From NCBI GenBank assembly GCA_002404095.1, contig DHJA01000293.1, positions 14,196 through 42,423 on the forward strand: a stretch of DNA of 28,228 bases, written 5' to 3'. Positions 13,159 through 21,161 of this stretch are shown piece by piece; position 1 is the stretch's first letter, and every line of letters begins with the position of its first letter. Under the pieces are notes generated by a model, which had not been told where the DNA came from, searched no databases, and saw only the letters and a program-made list of their open reading frames with translations. This stretch comes from Planctomycetaceae bacterium UBA4732. GTDB taxonomy: Bacteria; Planctomycetota; Planctomycetia; Gemmatales; Gemmataceae. A program made the translations under genes and the position numbers.

Positions 13159-14943
13159 TTATTCCTTTCCGTTGCCGACGTCCATCACTTCGACCCAACC
13201 CCATTCACCCTCTCCCCGCTTCGCAAAGCCAATGCCGACCCTTTTGAGCTTCGGGTCCAAGAGCGGTATGCGATGATACAGGGTCGCCATCCATCCTTCC
13301 GCGCAATATCCGGGGTTGTCACGGATGGCGATGACGGCATTTAGGCCCGCCTTCCGGCCCTCTTTGGTGGCATTAGATAGTTTGTCGTCCTCCTCATGCG
13401 CTTTGAGACCCTCAACCTCGGGCCGGCCGATGTTTGTGGCGAGGTAACGGGCGTGTTTGAAACACCCCCGCGATAAGGCGTCTAGAACGACTTTGTTTAA
13501 GCCCGCCACGACCCTCTCCCTGTTCACCGCTGCCAATATCCACTCCGCAAAATGCGCCTGATCGGCCGCTTCATAGAGAGAAGGAGACCGATCTCGCACT
13601 GTGGTAAAGCTCCATTCACGGCTCCACGGTTTGCCATTGACCCTTGCCGTGACCAACACGGTGTATTTGGTCGCGGGGCACAAAGGCGCCTTGGCGATGA
13701 GGCAGACCGTATTGTGCTGGCGTTCGGCGTACTCCTCGTTGGCCGGCTGTTGCGGGGAGGAAACCCAGCACTCGACCTCTTGGCCAGCGGCGTCCGTCAA
13801 CTTCGTCTGGACATCCTCAATGAAGTTATAGCGGCCGAAGGTTACCGTTATGGGATAGCCGGCCGGTTTCCTATTTGCGTACGGGATCGGATCGGGTATC
13901 TCATGCGGTACTAAGTGAGTGAGGACTTCCCCTTGCTTGTCGGCCGGGAAAATAGCGGTGGGACGAGGGGACGTGTCCGATTTGACCGGGCCGGAGGCCA
14001 AATAACCGGCCGCGCTGAGGCGCACAAGCAACTCGGTTAACAGGTAAGCTGCGGCGTCATCGCCGCCTCGCTTACATGCCTGCTCATAGTCCGCCCGCGC
14101 TTCCGCATATTGGCGCCGGGCGAGATAAGCGTAGCCGCGATAGCGGTAACAATCCGGCTGATTGGGATCGAGCCGGATGGCCTCAGTGTAATCGGAAATC
14201 GCCAGAGCCCAGACTCGGCGCGTGGCATAGATAAAGCCGCGGTTAATTACCGCCGACGGGCGGTTGTCCCCGTTCTGGATTGCCTTGGTATAGTACCCCA
14301 GGGCTTTATCGTCGTCTCCGAGATGATAGTAGGCGTAGCCGAGAGCCTCTTGCAGGTCAGGCCCGTCGGGACATGCTCGCACGGCGATATCCAAGTCCTT
14401 TCGAGCGCTGCCCATGTCGCCGCCGCCTTGGTGAGCCAAGGCTCGCTGGACGTAAGGGAGAAGATTAGTCGGGTCGATTGCGATAGCCTCCGTAAAGTCG
14501 GCAGTCGCTCGCGTCCATTCCTGCTTGGCGGTGTAGACGATGCCTCGCCTGCAATAGACCCAACCTTTAGATCGCTCGCCGTGAGCAATAGTTTGGGTGT
14601 AATGTTGAATAGCGCCGTCAAGATTCCCCAAGCTTTCCAATGCGCCGCCAAGCATCGCATAGCAGGCTCCGCTGTCCGGGTTCTCGCGCAGAGCTTCCTC
14701 GGCGAGGGCCTTGGCTTTCTCATAGTGCTTCCGCGTTATGAGATTGTTCCACTGTTCCAGTATATTTTCTTGTCGTTCCTGAAGAAGTTTCTCGTGTCCT
14801 TTCTGAGGTAAAAGGATAATGCACTGCCCATCGAGTGCTCCTGAGATCACTGGCGTGGGAACATCGGGCTTTTGGGCCGGGGCAAGAGGAGTGGCGAGTG
14901 CGGTGGCAAGCGCGAGTGCCAACGTGATTAGAAAGTGCCGCAT
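13159..14943 (-). CDS. Secreted TPR protein with C-terminal CAP (SCP/PR-1) domain
   Basis: This 594-residue protein begins with a signal peptide (about residues 1-23, hydrophobic 'FLITLALALATALATPL' then 'APAQ'), so it is exported. Residues ~60-330 hold about seven TPR units, for example 'ACYAMLGGALESLGNLDGAI' and 'PDCYRYRGYAYLARRQYAEA'. Residues ~350-450 look like a beta-rich Ig/SbsA-like domain ('PITVTFGRYNFIEDVQTKLT'). Residues ~466-590 form a CAP domain: 'AVNRERVVAGLNKV', the helix with 'FKHARYLATN' (His near 497) and 'YHRIPLLDPKLKRVGIGFAK' (His near 557). 'GWVEVMDVG' closes the domain. CAP proteins have varied roles, including lipid binding and proteolysis; none is assigned here. It is convergent with the TPR fragment, and the 197-bp region upstream of it holds only the hairpin at 15074-15108. 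Confidence 0.85.
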   Translation of the reverse strand: MRHFLITLALALATALATPLAPAQKPDVPTPVISGALDGQCIILLPQKGHEKLLQERQENILEQWNNLITRKHYEKAKALAEEALRENPDSGACYAMLGGALESLGNLDGAIQHYTQTIAHGERSKGWVYCRRGIVYTAKQEWTRATADFTEAIAIDPTNLLPYVQRALAHQGGGDMGSARKDLDIAVRACPDGPDLQEALGYAYYHLGDDDKALGYYTKAIQNGDNRPSAVINRGFIYATRRVWALAISDYTEAIRLDPNQPDCYRYRGYAYLARRQYAEARADYEQACKRGGDDAAAYLLTELLVRLSAAGYLASGPVKSDTSPRPTAIFPADKQGEVLTHLVPHEIPDPIPYANRKPAGYPITVTFGRYNFIEDVQTKLTDAAGQEVECWVSSPQQPANEEYAERQHNTVCLIAKAPLCPATKYTVLVTARVNGKPWSREWSFTTVRDRSPSLYEAADQAHFAEWILAAVNRERVVAGLNKVVLDALSRGCFKHARYLATNIGRPEVEGLKAHEEDDKLSNATKEGRKAGLNAVIAIRDNPGYCAEGWMATLYHRIPLLDPKLKRVGIGFAKRGEGEWGWVEVMDVGNGKE

Positions 14944-15073
14944 ATTCCCTCCATGAGAGGTCCAATTCGCCGACCGCCACTTAGGAAGTGGTATCTTTAT
15001 CCCAACGAAACGCTTCAGTTTTTACGATCTGATGAGAGTTGTCTTTTCGTCTTTGTAAATTGTCAGGCCAGTG

Positions 15074-15108
15074 GACCCCGGCGCTTTCCGGAAGGAAAGG
15101 CCGGGGTC
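15074..15108 (-). terminator. GNRA-capped hairpin downstream of the repetitive surface protein gene
   Basis: Arms gaccccggcgctttcc (15074-15089) and ggaaaggccggggtc (15094-15108) pair with one bulged G around a four-base GGAA loop as read on the plus strand. It lies 33 bp after the stop of the minus-strand gene ending at 15141. There is no T-tract on the minus strand, so terminator function is probable by position rather than proven. Confidence 0.6.
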
Positions 15109-15140
15109 GTCGATTACCGCCCGTCTGCAGAACGCATTGG

Positions 15141-16589
15141 CTAAGGCCTAGGCGTAATTTGTGGACCACCAGGGCCGTCTGCCCTTGGCATGCTCGGGGG
15201 CAGTCCCAGTCTATCCCGTGGATCAGGGGGGTCCACATAGATATTATCACCGTACCCGCCAGGAGGGTGCGCAGGCCGAGACGGCGGCGGCGGTGGCATT
15301 CTGATCGGCGGCCCTACCTTGACGATTGGGGCAGCCGGGAGGGGATGCACCAGCCCTTTCGCGTCAACCCAATACCAGCTACCGTTCAGATCCCGCCAAT
15401 AGCTACTGGGTATGTTTAATATCCCGTTCCCATTGCCAATGTAAGGATTACCCGCCGTACCCTGACCGGGTACCGCATTTATCGTTCCGCCCGGACCAGC
15501 CACAAACGGCCCCAGGCCATCGATCGTGAAGTAGGTACCAGCCGGCGGCGTAGCATCTCCCAATTTAATCGGCTTGGGATTGGTTATGCTGCCAACCGGG
15601 CCAGTTCCGGCGGGTGGCGGCGTCCCCAGCGTTCCCGCCGCGACAGGTGCGCCCCACGTTCCGTCGCTGTTGAGGGTGGATGTGGCGCCGAACGTCAAAT
15701 TCGTGTTGGCGACGAGGCCGTTGCCGGAGTCCGAATATTGGCCGATCACAGTGAGACTGGAGGAGAGGCTGCCGCTGACGGCCTGCCACGTGCCATCGCT
15801 GTTCAGCGTGAAGTGCCTCCCAAAATTGTAACTGCTGTTGGCCGTCGCCGACGCGGTGAGCGTCCCGCTGACCGTGTTGACGCCGCCCGAGTCGCCGCTG
15901 GAGCCGCTGAGGTCGCCGCCAGTGACGTAGGCGCCGGAGCCGGCGTCAGAAGAGATTGAGGTTCCTCCGCCGCCGTCGTCCGCCGTTCCAGTGGTCGCCC
16001 AGGTGCCGTCGGCGTTGAGGGTGGAAACCGTTTGCACCGTGTAGTTCGTGTTGCCGGTGCCGCCGAGAGTCATGGACCCTTGAAACGTGCCGCCAGGGAG
16101 AGGATCGCTGTACCCGCCGGTGGCGGAAGTCGTCGAGAGGGTGGAACCGGTGTCGTTAGACGATCCGCTGCCGCTGACGGCCTGCCAGGAGCCGTCGTTG
16201 CCCAACGTGAAGTTGTCGCTGTAGAGGTAGCCCGAAGTGTCCGTCGCCGACTGCGTGGACGTGCCGCTGCCGATGTAGGTCGAGCCGTCGCTGCCGGTGG
16301 TGGTGACATCGGTGTAAGAGCCAGACCCAGCGTTAGACGAGGTTTGCCCACCGTCGCCGCCGCCGCCATAAGTGCCGGTGGTCGCCCAGCTGCCGTCGCC
16401 GTTGAGAGTCGAGGTCGTCTGTTCAGCGTAATTCGTGTTGTCGTGGCTGCTGTCATTCCAGCTTCCACTCGCCGAGCCGCCGACCGCGGTACTGGCGCTG
16501 CCGTTGCTGACATTGGTTGAGTGGGTAGACCCGCTGGCGCTGGACGTGCCGTTGCCGCCTGCTCCCTGCCACGATCCGTTGTTCCCCCA
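15141..16589 (-). CDS. Repetitive Ser/Thr/Gly-rich surface protein, C-terminal part (frameshifted gene)
   Basis: This is the third and longest piece of a broken gene running from about 17679 to 15141. It consists of a low-complexity Ser/Thr/Gly/Asp-rich array in which two short motifs alternate: 'STLNADGTWATTG'-type and 'FTLNSDGTWQAVSGS'-type. One full A+B unit is about 130 residues. The C-terminal ~140 residues are Pro/Gly-rich, with 'WRDLNGSWYWVDAKGLVHPL', and no membrane anchor or sorting helix is visible. The frame is open further upstream to 16790, but that part is out-of-frame. True coding enters near 16587 as 'NNGSWQGAGGNGTSSASG', just after a C5 run on the plus strand (16585-16589). 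Function is unknown; composition and the N-terminal motif suggest an exported, extracellular structural or adhesion-like protein. Confidence 0.65.
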   Translation of the reverse strand, partial: WGNNGSWQGAGGNGTSSASGSTHSTNVSNGSASTAVGGSASGSWNDSSHDNTNYAEQTTSTLNGDGSWATTGTYGGGGDGGQTSSNAGSGSYTDVTTTGSDGSTYIGSGTSTQSATDTSGYLYSDNFTLGNDGSWQAVSGSGSSNDTGSTLSTTSATGGYSDPLPGGTFQGSMTLGGTGNTNYTVQTVSTLNADGTWATTGTADDGGGGTSISSDAGSGAYVTGGDLSGSSGDSGGVNTVSGTLTASATANSSYNFGRHFTLNSDGTWQAVSGSLSSSLTVIGQYSDSGNGLVANTNLTFGATSTLNSDGTWGAPVAAGTLGTPPPAGTGPVGSITNPKPIKLGDATPPAGTYFTIDGLGPFVAGPGGTINAVPGQGTAGNPYIGNGNGILNIPSSYWRDLNGSWYWVDAKGLVHPLPAAPIVKVGPPIRMPPPPPSRPAHPPGGYGDNIYVDPPDPRDRLGLPPSMPRADGPGGPQITPRP

Positions 16590-17222
16590 GCGTGAAGTTG
16601 CTGGTGTAGCTGTCCGTTGAAGTGTCCGACCCTGACGCCGTGACGGTCCCGCCGCCCGTGGAAGTCGAGCCGTCGCTGCTCGTGCTGGCGCCGATGGTGT
16701 AAGAACCGGACCCAGAGTAGCTGTCGTCCGCGGAACTGTTACCACTCCCGCCTGAAGTTCCGCTGAACGTTGACACTCCGTTGCCATCAAAGCTCTGACT
16801 TGTCGAGAATTGGTAAGACGACGAATCGGATGCGTCCCCCGAATCCGTGCCGTTGACCGTCCCGCCGTCGATCAGTTGGACGTAGCTTCCCGTATAGTTC
16901 GAGCCGTCGTTGGCCGTGCCGCTGCCGGTATCAGTACCCGTCGTCGCCAAAGTCGTCGCGTTCGACGTGCCGGTAACGGTTTCATCGTCGTGCTGATGCG
17001 CGTGCCACGTCCAGGCCGTTGTGTCGGTCTCAATCCCGGCCGACACGGTTGGCGTCTGCGATCCCGTTTCGTCGGCCGTGTCGTTGGAAACGGTGGTGTA
17101 GGAGGATCCGCTGTTGTCGCCGTTGGCGTTGGTGGTGTAGCCCGACGTGCCCCAATCGTGCTGCGTCAAGCCGCTCGCGTCCGTTGACGTCGTCGATACA
17201 TCCCAGGTATCGCTGTAGACCG
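16585..17222 (-). CDS. Repetitive surface protein, middle part (frameshifted gene)
   Basis: In this frame the array reads from about 'VYSDTWDVSTTSTDASGLTQ' and 'HDWGTSGYTTNANGDNSGSS' to 'DSYTSNFTLG' near 16587, then loses its character ('EQRIVAGSRRQRHVQRQR'). An automatic caller would start it at ATG 17169, but coding character extends upstream to about 17222. It links the N-terminal piece (frame lost near 17220) with the C-terminal piece (frame lost at the G5/C5 run 16585-16589). The composition is the same Ser/Thr/Gly/Asp-rich type with repeated 'DGSW/DGNG' turns. Confidence 0.6.
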
Positions 17223-17615
17223 CTTGCTGGACCAGCTGCCGTCATACGCCATGCTGCCGGTCATCGTCAGCGTCCAGGAGTCGGTCGAAATGGTCGTGGC
17301 GCCGTTGCCGTTGGCGTCCACGTAGGACGTGGTCGTCGTGCCGCCGCCCGTCTCGGTGTTGGAGTAGTTCGAGCCGGGGTCGGTCGGGGGAGCGTCCGGC
17401 GCGGTAGTGGGCGGAGGGGGATTGGCGGCTAGTGCGGCCGCCACGGCCGCGAGAGGATCAACGGGCGGCGCCGTGAAGGCGGGACCAGTGATTACGGACG
17501 ATTGAGACGGCGCAGACATCGACGGCCGGCCGGCGTAAGGATTGATCAGCAGGGGCGACGCATTGAGCATGTCCCTTTCCTCAAGCCTTTCGAGACGGAG
17601 GGCATTTTGAGACAT
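17166..17615 (-). CDS. Repetitive surface protein, N-terminal part with LEPR-XLL-like motif (frameshifted gene)
   Basis: The predicted 149 residues start 'MSQNALRLERLEERDMLNAS'. 'LERLEERDMLNA' resembles the LEPR-XLL N-terminal motif found on many large exported planctomycete proteins. A Pro/Ala-rich linker (residues ~50-80) follows, then the first array unit 'DSWTLTMTGSMAYDGSWSS'. After about residue 130 the frame is lost ('KRSTAIPGMYRRRQRTRAA') and the array continues in the adjoining frame. This frame is also continued upstream by a better-supported start at ATG 17679, which has an AGGAG ribosome-binding site. That start is separated by one frame at a run of eight C on the plus strand (17619-17626). 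Confidence 0.65.
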   Translation of the reverse strand: MSQNALRLERLEERDMLNASPLLINPYAGRPSMSAPSQSSVITGPAFTAPPVDPLAAVAAALAANPPPPTTAPDAPPTDPGSNYSNTETGGGTTTTSYVDANGNGATTISTDSWTLTMTGSMAYDGSWSSKRSTAIPGMYRRRQRTRAA

Positions 17616-17679
17616 TTGCCCCCCCCATGTCCACTATTCTCTTTCCGCGTTTCAACCATGCGAACGGTTTCCAGACCAT
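17581..17679 (-). CDS. Probable true N-terminus of the repetitive surface protein, out of frame at a poly-G8 tract
   Basis: ATG 17679 has a strong AGGAG ribosome-binding site 7 bases upstream. It encodes 'MVWKPFAWLKRGKRIVDMGG', a short basic/aromatic leader of the kind that often precedes the LEPR-XLL-like motif in planctomycete proteins. The frame then enters a G8 tract (plus-strand C8, 17619-17626) and runs out at 17581. A change of one base in the tract would join it to 'QMSQNALRLERLEERDMLNA'. As read, it encodes only 32 residues. Confidence 0.4.
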   Translation of the reverse strand: MVWKPFAWLKRGKRIVDMGGANVSKCPPSRKA

Positions 17680-17965
17680 CGTTGTCTCCTGTTGTGAATC
17701 GGTCGTTGGTTCGGACGTTCTCCAATCGGGTCGCCGCGCGGCGTCCCGGTTAAAGCCGGCTTTCAAGATACATACGGTCGCTAATATCCTTGAGATGAGA
17801 AACTGGACGTAGTGTAATGCGGACGTGCGAAAGAGTCAATGGGTTCGACGCGGTTTCTTTAGCGGCACTAGCAAAAGGCGAGCGGCGGGGTTTATCTCCG
17901 CCGGGTTTGTCCCCGCGGGGATAAACCCCGCCGCTCGCCTTTTGCTAGTGCCGCCGTGCTGGCTA
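17616..17965. other. Intergenic region between serC and the surface protein gene
   Basis: Apart from the short leader frame (17581-17679) and the inverted repeat 17862-17954, this region holds no recognisable gene. About 17690-17860 should contain the surface protein promoter on the minus strand; I see no confident -35/-10 pair. Confidence 0.5.
17862..17954. terminator. 35-bp perfect inverted repeat downstream of serC
   Basis: Perfect 35-base arms (17862-17896 and 17920-17954, core ctagcaaaaggcgagcgg) flank a 23-base GC-rich loop. The structure starts 11 bp after the serC stop on the minus strand. It is the longest perfect inverted repeat in the window. The absence of a T-run leaves open whether it ends transcription or is a dispersed palindrome parked at a gene end. 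Confidence 0.75.
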
Positions 17966-19051
17966 TCACCCATTTTGCTTGGCGAAATCTCCCATAAACG
18001 ACGCCAGCGCCTGGCACATTTCAGGGCCGACGGCGTTGTAGAGCGACGCGCGGACGCCGCCGACCGAGCGGTGACCAGCCAGGCCGACCATGCCCGCCGC
18101 CTGCGACTCGGTAACGAACTGTTTCTCCTGCGCCTCGCTCGGCAGCCGGAATGTGACGTTCATCTGCGAACGCGATTGCGGTTCGGCGTGGCCGCGATAG
18201 AAGCCGCCGCTATGGTCGATGGCGTCGTATACGGTCTTCGCCTTGCTCGAATTCCGCTCTCCCATCGCCTTTAGTCCGCCGGCCTTCTGGATCCATTGCA
18301 GCACTAAACCAAGCACATACACGCCGAAACTTGGCGGCGTGTTGTAGAGCGAATTGTTCTTGACGTGCGTTACGTAGCGCAACATCGTCGGCACGTTCTT
18401 ATTCGCTTTCGCCAGCCACGACTCGCGGATCAGCACGGCCGTCACGCCGGACGGCCCAAGGTTTTTCTGCGCTCCGGCGTAGATAAGGGCGAACTTACCG
18501 GCGTCGAACGGCCGCGACAGGATGTCGCTGCTCATGTCGGCGACCAATGGCCGCTCACCCACATCGGGAAAAGCACGCCACTGAATTCCCTGGATCGTCT
18601 CGTTCGACGTGACGTGGACATAGGCCGAATCGGGGCTGAGGCGGATTTCATCAGAACGCGGCACGCGCCGGTAGCCGTTAGCCTTGGACGACGCAGCTAT
18701 GTTCGCCTTACCAAGCGCGGCGGCCTCCTCATAGGCTTTGTCAGCCCACGCCCCGGTCATCAGGTAATCGGCGGTCGCGCCGGGCGCGAGGAAATTCATC
18801 GGGATCATGGCGAACTGCGTCGAAGCGCCGCCCTGGATAAATATCACGCGGTAGCCGTCGCCGACGCCGAGTAGCCGCTTGAACGTCGCCTCGGCTTGGG
18901 CGTTGATCGCTTCATATTCCTTGGAACGGTGGCTCATTTCCATGATGGACATGCCGCGGCCCTGGTAGTCGCGCAGCTCGGATTGGACCTGTTCCAGGAC
19001 CGGCGGCGGCAGCATGGCCGGCCCAGCGTTGAAATTGTAGACGGTACGCAT
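17966..19051 (-). CDS. serC: Phosphoserine aminotransferase
   Basis: SerC is a PLP enzyme that transaminates 3-phosphohydroxypyruvate to phosphoserine in serine biosynthesis. It also acts in vitamin B6 synthesis in some bacteria. The protein has 361 residues from this start, the usual length. Motifs include 'YNFNAGPAMLPPPVLEQVQ' at the N-terminus, 'FIQGGASTQFAMIPMNFL', 'HVTSNETIQGIQW', and the PLP lysine in 'IYAGAQKNLGPSGVT'. 'NNSLYNTPPSFGVYVLGLVL' and 'GHRSVGGVRASLYNAV' follow near the C-terminus. ATG 19051 is chosen over a start 21 bases upstream because a GAGGAG lies 7 bases before it and homologues begin 'MxxxxNFxAGPA'. It diverges from the VOC gene. Confidence 0.96.
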   Translation of the reverse strand: MRTVYNFNAGPAMLPPPVLEQVQSELRDYQGRGMSIMEMSHRSKEYEAINAQAEATFKRLLGVGDGYRVIFIQGGASTQFAMIPMNFLAPGATADYLMTGAWADKAYEEAAALGKANIAASSKANGYRRVPRSDEIRLSPDSAYVHVTSNETIQGIQWRAFPDVGERPLVADMSSDILSRPFDAGKFALIYAGAQKNLGPSGVTAVLIRESWLAKANKNVPTMLRYVTHVKNNSLYNTPPSFGVYVLGLVLQWIQKAGGLKAMGERNSSKAKTVYDAIDHSGGFYRGHAEPQSRSQMNVTFRLPSEAQEKQFVTESQAAGMVGLAGHRSVGGVRASLYNAVGPEMCQALASFMGDFAKQNG

Positions 19052-19139
19052 AGCTTTTCTCCTCGGGGCCACTCGGCGTCATCGTTCGCAGAGATTAATG
19101 TACAAAACGCGGCAAGCCATGACGTGAGGTATTGAGATT

Positions 19140-19526
19140 ATGGGGATCGCACATATCACTTTAGCCGTGCGCGACGTGCGGCGAACCAGCCAGTTCTTCG
19201 CGGCCACGCTCGGCTGGCGCCCCCTGGACCGTCCTAACAACATCGCCGTTCCCGCCGCCTGGCTGGAAATCGCGCCGGGACAAGAGTTGCATCTGGTGCA
19301 AGTCGCGGACTTCGAGCCGTCGCCGTTCGAGCGCGAATACGGCCGACATATCGCCATATCCTATCCGTGCGAGGGCTTCGCCGGCTTGAGAGCTTGCCTG
19401 CGTGAGGAGGGCGCCGAGGTCATCGCGCCATTGCGCGAGACGCCGTTCGAGCGGTTCTTCTTTCGGAGTCCGGACGGCTACGTTTTCGAGGTGATCGCTG
19501 AAGGGGCCGGACGAGAAATGCCGTAG
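19140..19526 (+). CDS. VOC-family (glyoxalase/bleomycin-resistance fold) protein
   Basis: This 128-residue protein has two beta-alpha-beta-beta-beta modules typical of the vicinal-oxygen-chelate superfamily. The first begins 'IAHITLAVRDVRRTSQFFAA', the second with 'RHIAISYPCEGFAGLRACL'. Likely metal ligands are H5, H51 or H70, and E117 in 'YVFEVIAEG'. Members include glyoxalase I, dioxygenases and drug-binding proteins; this one cannot be assigned further. The gene diverges from serC and is convergent with birA, 7 bp from its stop. Confidence 0.85.
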   Translation: MGIAHITLAVRDVRRTSQFFAATLGWRPLDRPNNIAVPAAWLEIAPGQELHLVQVADFEPSPFEREYGRHIAISYPCEGFAGLRACLREEGAEVIAPLRETPFERFFFRSPDGYVFEVIAEGAGREMP

Positions 19527-19533
19527 GGGGGAC

Positions 19534-20286
19534 TTATGGAACAGACTCTCCTTCCAAGGCGCTCAGATGCCGCACCGTTTCCGGCGCCAGCATGAGGGCC
19601 GTCGTCCCCGGTCGTTCCAGTTCGATCCCGTCGAAGCCAAGTTCCAGGAGGCGGCCACGGTGGACAGGGCCGTCGTAGCGTTCGATGAGGACTTCGCGGC
19701 CGACAAGGCCGACGTGCCTTTTCCAAGACGCTTCCAGCGTCGTTAGATCGCCTTCCAGCAATCGCGCATATTCCTCATCCATATAGCGGAGAAGCATCTC
19801 GGCCGAGGAGCGGGCGTCGAGTTCGGCGTCGGTAAACTGGGACAGCGAAGCGGCGCCGGGCAGACCGGCCGCGGCGAAATGCGCGGCCGTTTGACGGACG
19901 TTGAGTCCGATGCCAACGACGGCGCCGCGGCCCTGTTCGATGAGGATGCCGCACACCTTGCGGCCGCGCAGCAATACATCGTTGGGCCATTTAATGCGCG
20001 GCGGCAGTCCGGTCAGCTGCCGCACCGTCTCGCACACGGCCACGGCGGCCCAGGCGGTCAGTACGGCCGGCCGGCGCAAGGCGGGCGGCGGAAAGACCAG
20101 CACCGACAACAATACGCCGTCGCCGGGGCGGCATTGCCAATGGCGGCCGTGTTGTCCGCGACCGGCCGTCTGTTCCGCCGCCAATACGGCCACGCCGTCA
20201 TTGGCCGGGTCGTCGGCCAGCCGCGCGGCCACGGTATTCGTGCTGTCCACGCAGTCGAAGACGAGGACGCGATGACCGATCACCAT
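19534..20286 (-). CDS. birA: Biotin--[acetyl-CoA-carboxylase] ligase
   Basis: This 250-residue biotin protein ligase attaches biotin, via biotinyl-AMP, to the lysine of biotin carboxyl carrier protein. The biotinyl-AMP loop reads 'EQTAGRGQHGRHWQC' (classical GRGRxGR with Q replacing the second R). 'RIKWPNDVLLRGRKVCGILI' includes the KWPND motif, and 'VVGIGLNV' is also present. A C-terminal SH3-like domain ends the protein. No N-terminal HTH is present, so it is a group I ligase and not a repressor. Its start overlaps the nadC stop by 7 bases, suggesting a nadC-birA operon. Confidence 0.93.
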   Translation of the reverse strand: MVIGHRVLVFDCVDSTNTVAARLADDPANDGVAVLAAEQTAGRGQHGRHWQCRPGDGVLLSVLVFPPPALRRPAVLTAWAAVAVCETVRQLTGLPPRIKWPNDVLLRGRKVCGILIEQGRGAVVGIGLNVRQTAAHFAAAGLPGAASLSQFTDAELDARSSAEMLLRYMDEEYARLLEGDLTTLEASWKRHVGLVGREVLIERYDGPVHRGRLLELGFDGIELERPGTTALMLAPETVRHLSALEGESVP

Positions 20287-21161
20287 TCACCATCCAACTT
20301 GTAATCGAGGCCGATGTCGAGGGCGGGGGCCGAGTGCGTCAGGGCGCCGACGCTCACACGGTCCACGCCCGTTTCGGCGATGCTATGTATCGTGATCAAC
20401 GTCACGCCGCCGGACGCCTCCAACTGGACGCCGGGCGCCGTCGCGTTCCGCCGGCGCACCGCCTCGCGCAACTGGTCCGGGTTCATGTTGTCCAGAAGTA
20501 CGATGTCAGGCCGGGCCGCTAGCGCGGCGTCGAACTGGATAAGATCGTCCACCTCGATTTCCAGAGGGAAGGCGGCGCCATACTTCTGGCGGGCTAACCG
20601 CACCGCTTCGGCCACAGCATTCGTCCCGCCGCCTAGCGCGGCCAAATGGTTGTCCTTGATGAGAATGCCGTCACCGAGGCCCATACGGTGATTGTGACCG
20701 CCGCCGCAGCGCACCGCATATTTCTCCAGCACGCGCCAACCCGGCGTCGTCTTCCGCGTGTCCAGTACCTTGCATCGCGGATTTGCCGCCGCCTTGACGT
20801 AGAGGGCCGTCGCCGTCGCCACGCCGCTCAGGCGCTGGAGAAAGTTCAACGCCGTCCGCTCGCCGGCCAAGATCGAGCGCATCGAACCGCTCACCACGGC
20901 CAATACGGCGCCGGCCGAAACGGCCGAGCCATCAGGAAGCATTATCTGAAACGACAATTGCGGATCAATAATAGAGAAGGTCTGTTGCGCGGCCGGCAAG
21001 CCGGCGACGACGCCGGCCGAACGCACAACCAAAGCAGCGCGACCGGGCAAGTTCGGCGGGATGACGGCCAGGCTCGTGAGGTCGCCATTGGCGCCGAGGT
21101 CCTCTTGCAAGGCCAGTTCAAGTAGTCGGCGGCAGGCGTCGGCTTCGGCGGTGGTGAACAT
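20280..21161 (-). CDS. nadC: Nicotinate-nucleotide pyrophosphorylase (carboxylating), quinolinate phosphoribosyltransferase
   Basis: NadC converts quinolinate and PRPP to nicotinate mononucleotide, CO2 and PPi in de novo NAD synthesis. From ATG 21161 it has 293 residues, normal for the family. Motifs are 'LQEDLGANGDLTSLAV', 'AGERTALNFLQRLSGVATAT', 'VLDTRKTTPGWRVLEKYAVR' and 'GGGHNHRMGLGDGILIKDNH'. 'IEVDDLIQFDAAL', 'ILLDNMNPDQLREAV'-like 'VLLDNMNP' and 'EASGGV' complete the barrel. The frame is open another 96 codons upstream, but that part is unlike NadC. The gene shares NAD metabolism with nadK at 4569-5417, though they are not clustered. Confidence 0.95.
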   Translation of the reverse strand: MFTTAEADACRRLLELALQEDLGANGDLTSLAVIPPNLPGRAALVVRSAGVVAGLPAAQQTFSIIDPQLSFQIMLPDGSAVSAGAVLAVVSGSMRSILAGERTALNFLQRLSGVATATALYVKAAANPRCKVLDTRKTTPGWRVLEKYAVRCGGGHNHRMGLGDGILIKDNHLAALGGGTNAVAEAVRLARQKYGAAFPLEIEVDDLIQFDAALAARPDIVLLDNMNPDQLREAVRRRNATAPGVQLEASGGVTLITIHSIAETGVDRVSVGALTHSAPALDIGLDYKLDGEW

